This document shows, one piece after another, positions 52,292 to 60,780 of a stretch of DNA of 64,000 nt (positions are counted from its first letter, which is position 1; every line of letters begins with the position of its first letter). The stretch is from assembly GCA_964545205.1 (NCBI GenBank), contig CAZJFH010000002.1, forward strand, positions 71,216 to 135,215. The letters are read 5' to 3'. Made by a program: the position numbers and the translations under genes. The stretch is from CAZJFH01 sp964545205 (GTDB lineage Bacteria > Pseudomonadota > Alphaproteobacteria > Rhodospirillales > Magnetospirillaceae). Below the pieces are notes generated by a model that saw nothing but the letters and a program-made list of their open reading frames with translations, was not told where the DNA came from and searched no databases.

Positions 52292-52687
52292 TCACTGCGC
52301 CCGGCGCGGCCGGCCGGTGTGGCGGTCGACCTCGACCACCTGGACCAGCGAGCCGTCGACGGTGACGATCTCGGCGGTGACGGTGTCGGCGTCCTTCTCG
52401 GCGACGTCGCCGACCTTCAGCCGCTTGTTGCCGCGCATCGCCAGCCGGCCCTCGATGATGTCGCGGACCTCGGCGGCGCCGAGCTGCCTGTCGATGCCGG
52501 CGTCGCCCCAGCCGAAGCCCGGGCCGCCGCCGCGGCCGCCGCCGAAGCCGGGGCCGCGTCCTTCGAACACGCCGGGGCCGCCGGCGCACGGGCCCCAGCC
52601 GCCGCCCGGCCCGAAGGCGGCGGCGGCGCCGGCGGTGGCGATCAGGATGGCGGTGCCGGCGACGGCGATCTTGGCGATGCTGTTCAT
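52292..52687 (-). CDS. Small exported PepSY-like protein
   Basis: 131 residues from ATG 52687 (CAGGAG site). Signal peptide IAKIAVAGTAILIATAGAAA, then a Gly/Pro-rich stretch (residues 25-60) with no fixed fold, then a short PepSY-like module LGAAEVRDIIEGRLAMRGNK with VTAEIVTVDGSLVQVVEVDR. Proteins of this type often sit beside OmpR/EnvZ-type two-component genes and are thought to be periplasmic modulators or targets of them. It is divergent from such a pair here, with a CpxR-like repeat in the shared promoter. Confidence 0.82.
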   Translation of the reverse strand: MNSIAKIAVAGTAILIATAGAAAAFGPGGGWGPCAGGPGVFEGRGPGFGGGRGGGPGFGWGDAGIDRQLGAAEVRDIIEGRLAMRGNKRLKVGDVAEKDADTVTAEIVTVDGSLVQVVEVDRHTGRPRRAQ

Positions 52688-52770
52688 GTCGGAACTCCTG
52701 GCGAAGTGTTTCTCTGCAGCCAGTGAAGCAGCCGCGTGTAACCGAGCGATGTCGCCGGCGCCGGCATCGT

Positions 52771-52785
52771 GTAACGCCCGGTAAC
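52771..52785. promoter_or_regulatory. CpxR-like direct repeat GTAAC-N5-GTAAC
   Basis: GTAACGCCCGGTAAC has two identical pentamers 10 bp apart, the spacing and form of OmpR-family sites and one base per half from the E. coli CpxR box GTAAA-N5-GTAAA. A third GTAAC at 52738-52742 lies 33 bp (three turns) to the left. The site is between the divergent exported-protein gene and the response regulator gene. Confidence 0.6.
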
Positions 52786-52858
52786 AAGCGCGCCTTTCGT
52801 CACCGAGCGTTGCGAAAATCCACGCGCGCCCGCGGCCGGGCGCGGCTATGATTTCCGC

Positions 52859-53575
52859 ATGGACCCCGTCGCCCCGCACATCCTGGTCGTCGACGACGAC
52901 CGCGAGATCCGCGACCTGCTGGCCAAGTTCCTGGCCCGCCACGGCTACCGCGTCACCACCGCCCGCGACGGCGCCGAGATGTTCAAGGCGCTGGGCGACT
53001 GGCGCTTCGACCTGGTGGTGCTCGACCTGATGCTGCCGGGCGAGGACGGCCTCAGCCTGTGCCGGCGGCTGCGCGCCGGCTCGACGCTGCCGGTGATCAT
53101 GCTGACCGCGATGGGCGAGGAGACCGACCGCATCGTCGGGCTCGAGATGGGCGCCGACGACTACCTGCCGAAGCCGTTCAACCCGCGCGAGCTGCTGGCG
53201 CGGATGAAGGCGGTGCTGCGCCGCGCCCGCGCCCTGCCCGAGGCGCCGCCGCGCGGGAGCACCCGCGTCGGCTTCGCCGGCTGGAGCCTCGACCTGGCGA
53301 CGCGGCGGCTGGAGTCGCCGGCCGGCGTCGCGGTCGAGCTGTCGGCCGGTGAATACGACCTGCTGACGGCGTTTCTCGATCACCCCAGGCGCGTGCTCAA
53401 CCGCGACCAGCTGCTGGATCTGTCGCGCGGCCGCGCCGCGGCGCCGTTCGACCGCTCGGTCGACGTCCAGGTCGGGCGGTTGCGGCGCAAGATCGAGGCC
53501 GACGCCAAGGACCCGCAGATCATCAAGACGGTGCGCGGCGGCGGCTACATGTTCACCCCCGAGGTGACGCGATGA
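52859..53575 (+). CDS. OmpR-family response regulator
   Basis: 238 residues. Receiver domain 1-120 with acidic pocket VVDDD, phospho-Asp in LVVLDLMLPGEDG (about residue 58), Thr in VIMLTAMG and Lys in YLPKPFNP. Winged-helix output domain about 135-235 (LSAGEYDLLTAFLDHPRRVL; SVDVQVGRLRRKIE; KTVRGGGYMF). Its stop overlaps the kinase start by ATGA. Probably controls its own operon and the divergent exported protein through the GTAAC repeats. Confidence 0.95.
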   Translation: MDPVAPHILVVDDDREIRDLLAKFLARHGYRVTTARDGAEMFKALGDWRFDLVVLDLMLPGEDGLSLCRRLRAGSTLPVIMLTAMGEETDRIVGLEMGADDYLPKPFNPRELLARMKAVLRRARALPEAPPRGSTRVGFAGWSLDLATRRLESPAGVAVELSAGEYDLLTAFLDHPRRVLNRDQLLDLSRGRAAAPFDRSVDVQVGRLRRKIEADAKDPQIIKTVRGGGYMFTPEVTR

Positions 53576-54969
53576 TCCGGCGCCTGTGGCCCGATTCGAT
53601 CGTCGGCCGCACCGTGCTGGTGCTGCTGGTCGGGCTGCTGCTGTCGCACACGGTGGCGCTGGCGATCTATTCCGGCAACCGCGTCGACACCCTGATCAAC
53701 ATCGGCGGCCGCGCCGCCGCCGAGCGCGTCGCCGGCATCATCCAGCTCGTCGAGGAGGCGCCGGCGGCCGAGCGCCGCACCCTGCTGCGCGCCCTCGACG
53801 TGCCGGGTCTGCGCGTGCGCTGGACCACCGAGCCGCTGATCGTGGAGCAGAGCGCCGATCCGCTGGCGCTGCGGGTGCGCGAGGTGGTGCGCCAGCGCCT
53901 GGGCGTCGACGAGGTCCGGGTGGCGCTGGGCGCGCCCGAGCAGCCGCCGGAGGGCGGCGGCTTCGGCCGCGGTTTCGGCCGGCCGGGCGACGGCCACCGG
54001 CCGCATCTCCACCGCATGTGGCACGGCGGGCCGCTGGGCGACGTCGTGCGGGTCGCCGTGCGGCTGTCCGACGGAAGCTGGCTGAACTTCATGGCGCCGC
54101 TGGACATGATCGATTCGCTGTGGCGGCCGCGCTTCGTGCTGTCGCTGGCGGTGATGGCGGTGCTGGTGATGCTGATCGGCGTCTGGGCGCTGCGCCGCGC
54201 CACCCGGCCCTTCGCCACCTTCGCCGCCGCCGCCGAGCGCCTGGGCGTCGACGTCGCCGCGCCGCCGCTGCCCGAGACCGGCCCGCGCGAGGTTCGCGGC
54301 GCCGCGCACGCCTTCAACGTCATGCAGGGCCGGCTGCGCCGGTTCGTCGAGGACCGGACTCAGATGCTGGCGGCGATCAGCCACGACCTGCGCACCCCGA
54401 TCACCCGCATGCGGCTGCGGGCGGAGTTCGTCGACGACGACGAGCAGCGCGAGAAGATGCTGGCCGACCTCGCCGAGATGGAGGCGATGATCGCCGCCAC
54501 CCTGGCCTTCGCCCGCGACGACGCCGCCAGCGAGCCGCACCGGCCGATGGATCTGGGGTCGCTGCTCCAGGGCCTGGCCGACGACTTCGCCGAGACCGGC
54601 GCGGCGGTGGCGTATCACGGCCCCCAATCGCTGGCGATCCGCGGCCGGCCGGCGGCGCTCAAGCGCGCCTTCGCCAATCTGGTCGACAACGCCGTCAAAT
54701 ACGGCGGCGGCGCCGAGATCGGGCTGTCGACCGCCGACGGCCTGGCGGTGGTCGAGATCGCCGATCGCGGCCCCGGCATTCCCGAGGCCGAGCGCGAGAA
54801 GGTGTTCGCGCCGTTCTACCGGCTCGAGCGCTCGCGCTCGCGCGAGACCGGCGGCAGCGGCCTCGGCCTGGCGGTGGCGCGCTCGATCCTGCGCGGCCAC
54901 GGCGGCGACATCGCCCTCGCCGCCCGCCCCGGCGGCGGCCTGACCGCCCGCGCGGCGCTGCCCCTCTGA
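53572..54969 (+). CDS. Membrane sensor histidine kinase (EnvZ/CpxA type)
   Basis: 465 residues. Transmembrane helices about 12-33 (TVLVLLVGLLLSHTVALAIY) and 187-210 (FVLSLAVMAVLVMLIGVWAL) enclose a roughly 150-residue periplasmic sensor containing a Gly/His-rich segment (GDGHRPHLHRMWHGG) that could bind metal. HAMP, HisKA with AAISHDLRTPITRMRLRAEF (about 268), and HATPase (NLVDNAVKYGGG; IADRGPGIPE; GGSGLGLAVARS) follow. Partner of the regulator encoded just upstream. The His cluster hints at a metal or pH stimulus, which is inference. Confidence 0.94.
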   Translation: MIRRLWPDSIVGRTVLVLLVGLLLSHTVALAIYSGNRVDTLINIGGRAAAERVAGIIQLVEEAPAAERRTLLRALDVPGLRVRWTTEPLIVEQSADPLALRVREVVRQRLGVDEVRVALGAPEQPPEGGGFGRGFGRPGDGHRPHLHRMWHGGPLGDVVRVAVRLSDGSWLNFMAPLDMIDSLWRPRFVLSLAVMAVLVMLIGVWALRRATRPFATFAAAAERLGVDVAAPPLPETGPREVRGAAHAFNVMQGRLRRFVEDRTQMLAAISHDLRTPITRMRLRAEFVDDDEQREKMLADLAEMEAMIAATLAFARDDAASEPHRPMDLGSLLQGLADDFAETGAAVAYHGPQSLAIRGRPAALKRAFANLVDNAVKYGGGAEIGLSTADGLAVVEIADRGPGIPEAEREKVFAPFYRLERSRSRETGGSGLGLAVARSILRGHGGDIALAARPGGGLTARAALPL

Positions 54970-55079
54970 AAAGGCGATCAACCACAAATCCACGCGAATT
55001 TGCATCAACTGTGACGGCAATCACTTCGCCGCCCGGCCCGGCGTGGCATCAATCCGCCATCTGGGACGAGAGGTGGGAG

Positions 55080-55268
55080 ATGGAATGCAAACTGGACGGG
55101 CTGTGGTGCTGGCGCTGCGACGCCGAGACGACGCACTCGGTGCGCCTCGACGCCGATGCGGCGCGGCTGACCTGCGAGGCCTGCGCGAATTCGAGCGCGC
55201 TGCCGCTGGGCGACCTGTCGCCGGCGCGCGGCGCCCCGGTCACGGCAGGGCGTCGGGATCTGGAATGA
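55080..55268 (+). CDS. Small zinc-ribbon-like protein
   Basis: 62 residues from ATG 55080, GAGAGG 6 bases upstream. Two Cys pairs, CWRC at residues 10-13 and CEAC at about 33-36, spaced like a minimal zinc ribbon. No known family recognised. Convergent with pyrE, whose stop is 41 bases away. Short length limits confidence, but the ribosome site and the paired Cys support a real gene. Confidence 0.5.
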   Translation: MECKLDGLWCWRCDAETTHSVRLDADAARLTCEACANSSALPLGDLSPARGAPVTAGRRDLE

Positions 55269-55309
55269 GCCGGAGCGCCGGTCCTCGACCGGTGTCGCTG
55301 GCGCGCGGC

Positions 55310-55999
55310 CTAGCTGCTCCGGCCGCCGTGCACCGCCGACCACTGCACCGGGTCGTGCAGGAATTTCCGAACCTCGTCGAGCGCCGCCTTGTCGAAGTGC
55401 TGGCCCTGCTCGGCGACGTCGAGGACGTCCCACCAGTTGGCGAGGTAGTGCAGGTGGACGTCGATGTCCTCCAGCGACTTCAGCGCGCCGGGGAAGACGC
55501 CGTAGAAGAACACCACGAAGGCGTGGTTGACGCGGGCGCCGGCATCGCGCAGCGCGCGGCAGAAGTTGACCTTGCTGGCGCCGTCCGAGGCCAGGTCCTC
55601 GACCAGCACGACGCGGTCGCCGTCGCGGAAATGGCCCTCGATCTGGGCGTCGCGGCCGAAGCCCTTGGGCTTCTTGCGCACGTAGAGCATCGGCAGCGCG
55701 AGCTGGTCCGAGATCCACGCCGCGTAGGGGATGCCGGCCGTCTCGCCGCCGGCGACGGCCTCCATCGACTCGAACCCGACGTCGCGGGTGATCGCCGCCG
55801 CCGCCAGTTGGCAGATCTTGGTGCGGGCGCGCGGGAAGCTGATGACCTTGCGCACGTCGATGTAGACCGGGCTGGCCCAGCCCGAGGTCAGGATGTAGGG
55901 CTGCTCGGGGCGGAAGTTCACCGCGGCGATCTCCAGCAGGATCTTCGCCGTGATCAGGCCGGCCTGCTTCTGCTCCGGCGTGCGCGAAACCGATTGCAT
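55310..55999 (-). CDS. pyrE: Orotate phosphoribosyltransferase
   Basis: 229 residues from ATG 55999 behind GGAGGGG. Transfers the phosphoribosyl group of PRPP to orotate, making OMP in pyrimidine synthesis. Marker segments: YILTSGWASPVYIDVRKVIS near residue 35, VAGGETAGIPYAAWISDQLA, YVRKKPKGFGRDAQIEG and the PRPP loop VVLVEDLASDGASK. This is the longer alphaproteobacterial type of PyrE. Monocistronic by position, divergent from the crotonase gene. Confidence 0.93.
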   Translation of the reverse strand: MQSVSRTPEQKQAGLITAKILLEIAAVNFRPEQPYILTSGWASPVYIDVRKVISFPRARTKICQLAAAAITRDVGFESMEAVAGGETAGIPYAAWISDQLALPMLYVRKKPKGFGRDAQIEGHFRDGDRVVLVEDLASDGASKVNFCRALRDAGARVNHAFVVFFYGVFPGALKSLEDIDVHLHYLANWWDVLDVAEQGQHFDKAALDEVRKFLHDPVQWSAVHGGRSS

Positions 56000-56117
56000 C
56001 TCGTCCCCTCCTGCACGGGCGATGCCATGATCGCCACCGATGGCCTTTTCGGGTAGTGTGCGCCCGAAGCCGGCGGTATAGGCCGGATCGGACGGGGTTG
56101 CAAGACGGGAAGGACGC

Positions 56118-56888
56118 ATGGCCGAAATCGAGGTTTCGCGCGACGGCGCGGTGGCGACGGTGGTTCTCAACCGGCCGGACAAGATGAACGCGCTCAACCT
56201 GGCCATGTGGCGCGGTCTCGCCGCCGCCTTCGCCGAACTGTCGGCCGACGATTCGGTGCGTTGCGTCGTGCTGCGCGGCGCCGGCACCCAGGCCTTCGCG
56301 CCCGGCGCCGACATCGCCGAGTTCGACACCGACCGCGCCACGCCCGACCAGGCCAAGGCCTACGACCAGGTGATGCGCTCGGCGCTGGCGGCGGTGCGCG
56401 ACTGCCCGCTGCCGACGATCGCGATGATCTTTGGTCCCTGCGTCGGCGGCGGGCTGGAGCTGGCGGCGCAGTGCGACCTGCGCATCGCCGGCGAATCGGG
56501 TCGCTTCGGCGTGCCGATCGCGCGCATCTCGGTGGTGATGGCGACGCCCGAGATCGCCGCCATCCAGGCCCTGGTCGGGCCGGCGGTCACGCGCGAGATC
56601 CTGCTGGAGGCGCGCGTGTTCGATGCCGCCGAGGCGATGGCCAAGGGCCTGCTGACCCGCGTGGTCCCCGACGACCGGCTCGAAGACGAGGTCGCGGCCA
56701 CCGCCACGCGCATCACCGCCGGCGCGCCGCTGGTGCACCGCTGGCACAAGCGCTTCGTCGCGCAGATCGCCGCCGGCACGGCGCCGGCCGACCTCGACGA
56801 ATGCTATCGCTTCCTGGAGACCGCCGATTACGCCGAGGGCCTGGCGGCGTTCAAGGCCAAGCGCAAGCCGGCGTTCCAGGGACGGTGA
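56118..56888 (+). CDS. Enoyl-CoA hydratase/isomerase (crotonase) family protein
   Basis: 256 residues. Crotonase fold with VVLNRPDKMNALNLAMWRGL, oxyanion-hole loop FAPGADIAEF and the helix GPCVGGGLELAAQCDLRIAG, which retains the first catalytic Glu (GLEL). The second hydratase Glu, normally in FGxPEI, is replaced: the text is FGVPIARISVVM. It is therefore unlikely to be a standard enoyl-CoA hydratase and may be an isomerase, hydrolase or another crotonase. Stands alone between pyrE and a small minus-strand gene. Confidence 0.9.
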   Translation: MAEIEVSRDGAVATVVLNRPDKMNALNLAMWRGLAAAFAELSADDSVRCVVLRGAGTQAFAPGADIAEFDTDRATPDQAKAYDQVMRSALAAVRDCPLPTIAMIFGPCVGGGLELAAQCDLRIAGESGRFGVPIARISVVMATPEIAAIQALVGPAVTREILLEARVFDAAEAMAKGLLTRVVPDDRLEDEVAATATRITAGAPLVHRWHKRFVAQIAAGTAPADLDECYRFLETADYAEGLAAFKAKRKPAFQGR

Positions 56889-56894
56889 CGGCCC

Positions 56895-57128
56895 TTACTG
56901 ATCGTACCACTCCGGCTCCTCGGTGCGGATGATGTCGCACAGGCGGGTCACCACGCTGGGCCGCATCGGGTCGTCGTCGCCCAGGGTGCGCTTGTCGCCG
57001 GCGACCCAGCGCTTGGCCTCGACGAGTTCGGCATGCGTGGCGCCGGTGCCGATGACCTCGGCGATCTTCAGGTCCTCCAGCGGACCCAGGGTCTCGATCA
57101 CCTGGTCGCGCGTCAGCTTCGCGGACAT
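56895..57128 (-). CDS. Conserved small protein, unknown function
   Basis: 77 residues from ATG 57128, with GGGAGG 5 bases upstream. Helical pattern: LTRDQVIETLGPLEDLKIAE, then THAELVEAKRWVAGD and PSVVTRLCDIIRTEEPEWYD. I recall similar short proteins in other alphaproteobacteria without a named function. No signal or membrane segment. It converges with the crotonase, 6 bases from stop to stop. Confidence 0.78.
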   Translation of the reverse strand: MSAKLTRDQVIETLGPLEDLKIAEVIGTGATHAELVEAKRWVAGDKRTLGDDDPMRPSVVTRLCDIIRTEEPEWYDQ

Positions 57129-57285
57129 CCCAACCTCCCTTCGTTGCCTGGCCCTATGACGATGAGGTCAGGGCGGCGCGGCGTCAACGCGCCCGAAAGG
57201 GGGGCCTGCCAAGCGGGCGAAGCGCATTGACAGGCCCGAACGCGCCGCTTAAGCCCTTCGGCAGGGGCCGCATGGGACACGCCAG

Positions 57286-58260
57286 ATGACCGACCGCCCG
57301 ACGCCCGTATGGGTGCTCGCCGACGACCGTGCCGGCAATGTCAGCCAGTGCCTGGGCGTCGCCGAGGCGCTGGGCCTGCCCTTCCTGCGCAAGGAGGTCC
57401 GCTACGCGGCCGGCGGCGGGTTGCCGAACATGGTGCGCGGCGCCAGCCTGCTCGGCATCGCGGCGGCGAGCCGCGGCCAACTGGCGCCGCCGTGGCCGCA
57501 GGTGGTCATCGCCGCCGGGCGGCGGGTGGCGCCGGTCGCCCGCTGGCTGAAGCGCGCGAGCGGCTGCCTGCTGGTCCAGATCATGGATCCCGGCCCGCCC
57601 GGGCGCGGCGAGTTCGACCTGATCGCGGTGCCGGTGCACGACCGTGCCGTGCCCGCCGGCGCCAACGTCCTGCCGATCACCGGCGCGCCGCACCGCGTCA
57701 CCCCCGAACGCCTGGCCGCCGAGGCCGCGATCTGGCGGCCGCGGCTGGCGCATCTGCCGGCACCGCGCATCGCGGTGCTGGTCGGCGGCGCCGCCAAGGG
57801 CCGCGCCTTCACGCCCGCGCACGCCCGCGCCCTGGCCGGCCTGGCGGCGGCGGCGGCACGATCGGCCGGCGGCGGCCTGATGGTCTCGACCAGCCGCCGC
57901 ACCGGCTCGGCCGCCGAGGCGGTGCTGCTCGACGCGCTGCCCGAGCCGCGCCACGTCTATCGCTGGAGCGACGGCGGCGACAATCCGTATTTCGGCTATC
58001 TCGGCCTCGCCGACGCGGTCATCGTCACCGGCGATTCGGTCTCGATGCTCAGCGAGGCCTGCGCGACGCCCGGACCGGTCTGGGTGTTCGCGCCCGAAGG
58101 CATGGTCTCGGCCAAGCACGCCCGCCTGCACCGGTCGCTTTACGACCAAGGCTACGCGCGGCCGCTGGACGGCACCTGGGCCGAGTGGCAGCATGAGCGG
58201 CTGAACCCCGCCGGCGCCATCGCCGCGCGGATCCGCGACCTGCTGGAGCGGCGGCGATGA
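57286..58260 (+). CDS. ELM1/GtrOC1-family (DUF1022) protein
   Basis: 324 residues. Whole-length match to the mitochondrial-fission ELM1 family as seen in alphaproteobacteria: VWVLADDRAGNVSQCLGVAE at the start, RKEVRY, LLVQIMDPGPPGRGEFDLIA, VLVGGAAKGRAF, MVSTSRRTGSAAEAVL, and ADAVIVTGDSVSMLSEACAT near residue 250. The last segment resembles nucleotide-sugar-binding glycosyltransferases (GT-B). It probably acts at the cell envelope, exact substrate unknown. The start of holC overlaps its stop by ATGA. Confidence 0.9.
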   Translation: MTDRPTPVWVLADDRAGNVSQCLGVAEALGLPFLRKEVRYAAGGGLPNMVRGASLLGIAAASRGQLAPPWPQVVIAAGRRVAPVARWLKRASGCLLVQIMDPGPPGRGEFDLIAVPVHDRAVPAGANVLPITGAPHRVTPERLAAEAAIWRPRLAHLPAPRIAVLVGGAAKGRAFTPAHARALAGLAAAAARSAGGGLMVSTSRRTGSAAEAVLLDALPEPRHVYRWSDGGDNPYFGYLGLADAVIVTGDSVSMLSEACATPGPVWVFAPEGMVSAKHARLHRSLYDQGYARPLDGTWAEWQHERLNPAGAIAARIRDLLERRR

Positions 58261-58724
58261 CCCGCATCGGCTTCTACCACCTGCAGCGCTGGCCGCTCGA
58301 CCGCGCCCTGCCGGCATTGCTGGAGAAGGTGCTGGCCTCGGGCCTGCGCGCCGTGGTGCTGGCCGGCACGGCCGAGCGCGTCGCCCATCTCGACGGCCTG
58401 CTGTGGACCTATGCCCCCGAGTCGTGGCTGCCGCACGGCACGGCGCGCGACGGCGACGCCGAGCTGCAGCCGGTGTGGCTGACCGACAAGGACGAGAACC
58501 CCAACCACGCCCAGGTGCTGGTCATGGTCGACGGCGCCGCCCCGGCCGATCTCGGCGGCTTCGAGCGCTGCCTCGACATGTTCGACGGCAACGACGACGA
58601 CGCCGTCGCCGCCGCCCGCCGGCGCTGGAAGGGCTGGAAGGACGCCGGCTTCGAGCTGGTCTACCACCAGCAGACCGAGACCGGCGGCTGGGTCGAGAAG
58701 GCGCGGGCGAACGCGCCGGAATAG
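58257..58724 (+). CDS. holC: DNA polymerase III chi subunit
   Basis: 155 residues. Chi links the clamp loader to single-strand-binding protein at the replication fork. Family text: IGFYHLQRWPLDRALPALLE, RVAHLDGLLWTYAPESWLPH, GTARDGDAELQPVWLT, and the C-terminal KGWKDAGFELVYHQQTETGG. Length and motif order are normal for alphaproteobacterial HolC. Coupled to the ELM1-like gene by a 4-base overlap. Confidence 0.95.
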   Translation: MTRIGFYHLQRWPLDRALPALLEKVLASGLRAVVLAGTAERVAHLDGLLWTYAPESWLPHGTARDGDAELQPVWLTDKDENPNHAQVLVMVDGAAPADLGGFERCLDMFDGNDDDAVAAARRRWKGWKDAGFELVYHQQTETGGWVEKARANAPE

Positions 58725-58732
58725 CTTCAACG

Positions 58733-58869
58733 CCCTCTCCCGCCTGCGGGAGAGGGCCGGGGTGAGGGTGTCTTTACGGCCGAAGGCCGGATATGAAGCG
58801 CCGCCGCTCCCCTCACCCTCCCCACCGCTCCGCGGTGGGTCCCCTCCCTCTCCCGCAGGCGGGAGAGGG
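58733..58869. repeat. Composite inverted-repeat intergenic element
   Basis: Two copies of a 24-bp near-palindrome (CCCTCTCCCGC ... GCGGGAGAGGG), at 58733-58756 and 58846-58869, are exact reverse complements of each other. The sequence just inside also pairs (GGGGTGAGGG at left, CCCTCACCC at right). The 137-bp unit fills the gap between convergent holC and cysNC, resembling dispersed palindromic repeats of GC-rich proteobacteria, and can form a long hairpin that ends both transcripts. Confidence 0.8.
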
Positions 58870-58887
58870 CCTATGGGAGAGGGCCGC

Positions 58888-60780
58888 TCAAATCGCCCCG
58901 CTCTCCTTCAGATAGGCCACCACCCGCTCGGCCGCCTCCTCGGCCGACAGCGCGTCGGTGTCGAGCACCAGGTCGGGCTCGGCCGGCGGCTCGTAGGGGC
59001 TGTCGATGCCGGTGAAGTTGGCGATCTTGCCGGCGCGGGCCTTCTTGTAGAGGCCCTTGGGATCGCGGCGCTCGCATTCCTCGAGCGAGGTTTCGACGAA
59101 CACCTCGATGAACTCGCCCTCGGGCATCATCTCGCGCGCCAGCAGGCGCTCGGCGCGGAACGGCGAGATGAAGGCGGTGAGCACGATCAGGCCGGCATCG
59201 GCGAACAGCCGCGCCACCTCGCCGACCCGGCGCACGTTCTCGACCCGGTCGGCCTCGGTGAAGCCGAGGTCGCGGTTGAGCCCGTGGCGGACGTTGTCGC
59301 CGTCGAGGATGTAGGTGTGGCGGCCAAGCGCGTGCAGCTTCTTCTCGACCAGGTTGGCGATCGTCGACTTGCCCGAGCCGGACAGGCCGGTGAACCACAG
59401 CACCCGGGGCGCTTGGCCCTTCAGCCTGGCGCGGGCGGACTTGTCGACGTCGAGCTCCTGCCAGGCGATGTTGGTCGCCCGCCGCAGGCCGAAGTCGATC
59501 ATGCCGGCGCCGACCGTGGCGTTGGTGAAGCGGTCGATCAGGATGAAGCCGCCCATGTCGCGGTTGTCGGCATAGGGGTCGAACGCGACGACGTGGTCGA
59601 GCGCCAGGTTGCACACCGCCAGCTCGTTCATCTCCAGCGTCTTGCCGGCCTGGTGTTCGAGCGTGTTGACGTTGATCTTGTGCTTGAGCGCGGTGACCTC
59701 GGCCGGCACGGTGACCGCGCCGAGGCGCAGCAGGTAGGCCCGCCCGGGCAGCAGCGGCTCGGGCGCCATCCACAGCACATGCGCGGCGAACTGGTCGGTG
59801 ACCTCGGCCGGGCGGTCGGCGGCGGCGATGACGTCGCCGGCCGAGACGTCGATCTCGTCGGCCAGGGTGATGGTGACGGCGTCGCCGCAGCGGGCCTCGT
59901 CGAGGTCGCCGTCCATGGTCGCGATGCGCGCCACGCGGCTGGTGCGCATCGACGGCAGCACCATGACTTCGTCGCCGGGCCGGATGCGGCCGCCGACCAC
60001 GGTGCCGGCATAGCCGCGAAAGTCCTGGTTGGGCCGGTTGACCCACTGCACCGGCAGCCGGAACGGCTTGTCGAGATCCTCGGCGGCGACCTCGACGGTC
60101 TCCAGATGCCCGAGCAGCGTCGGGCCGGCGTACCACGGCATGTTGTCGCTGGGCACGAGGACGTTGTCGCCCTCCAGCGCCGAGACCGGCACCGCGTGGA
60201 CGTGGCTGATGCCGACGCGCTCGGCGAAGGCGGCGAACTCGGTGGCGATGTCCTCGAACCGCGTCTGGTCCCAGCCGACCAGGTCCATCTTGTTGACCGC
60301 CAGCACGACGTGGCGGATGCCGAGCTGGCCGACGATCACCGAATGGCGCCGGGTCTGGGTCAGCACGCCCTTGCGCGCGTCGACCAGGATCACCGCGAGC
60401 TGCGCCGTCGAGGCGCCGGTCGCCATGTTGCGGGTGTACTGCTCGTGGCCGGGGGTGTCGGCGACGACGAACTTGCGCTTGTCGGTGGCGAAGAAGCGGT
60501 AGGCGACGTCGATGGTGATGCCCTGCTCGCGCTCGGCCTGCAGGCCGTCGACCAGCAGCGCCAGATCGATCTCGCCGCCGGTGGTGCCGACGCGGCGGCT
60601 GTCGGCTTCGAGCTGGGCGAGCTGGTCCTCGAAGATCAGCTTGGAATCCCACAGCAGGCGGCCGATCAGCGTCGACTTGCCGTCGTCGACGCTGCCGCAG
60701 GTGATGAAGCGCAGCAGGCCCTTCTCGCCCTGCTGGCGGAGGTAGCCGGCGAGATCGGCGGGGCGGATGTCGGCGGTCAT
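58888..60780 (-). CDS. cysNC: Bifunctional sulfate adenylyltransferase subunit 1 / APS kinase (CysN-CysC fusion)
   Basis: 630 residues from ATG 60780. CysN part about 1-435: GTPase P-loop GSVDDGKS (29-36), switch DTPGHEQYTRNMATGAS and NKMD. CysC part about 440-630: P-loop GLSGSGKST, YILDGDNVRHGLNRDLGF and FISPFRAER. The fusion (NodQ-like) makes APS from sulfate and ATP together with CysD, then phosphorylates APS to PAPS. Its start overlaps the cysD stop (TGATG). The adjacent CysH looks like an APS reductase, so the kinase may serve sulfation rather than reduction. Confidence 0.96.
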   Translation of the reverse strand: MTADIRPADLAGYLRQQGEKGLLRFITCGSVDDGKSTLIGRLLWDSKLIFEDQLAQLEADSRRVGTTGGEIDLALLVDGLQAEREQGITIDVAYRFFATDKRKFVVADTPGHEQYTRNMATGASTAQLAVILVDARKGVLTQTRRHSVIVGQLGIRHVVLAVNKMDLVGWDQTRFEDIATEFAAFAERVGISHVHAVPVSALEGDNVLVPSDNMPWYAGPTLLGHLETVEVAAEDLDKPFRLPVQWVNRPNQDFRGYAGTVVGGRIRPGDEVMVLPSMRTSRVARIATMDGDLDEARCGDAVTITLADEIDVSAGDVIAAADRPAEVTDQFAAHVLWMAPEPLLPGRAYLLRLGAVTVPAEVTALKHKINVNTLEHQAGKTLEMNELAVCNLALDHVVAFDPYADNRDMGGFILIDRFTNATVGAGMIDFGLRRATNIAWQELDVDKSARARLKGQAPRVLWFTGLSGSGKSTIANLVEKKLHALGRHTYILDGDNVRHGLNRDLGFTEADRVENVRRVGEVARLFADAGLIVLTAFISPFRAERLLAREMMPEGEFIEVFVETSLEECERRDPKGLYKKARAGKIANFTGIDSPYEPPAEPDLVLDTDALSAEEAAERVVAYLKESGAI

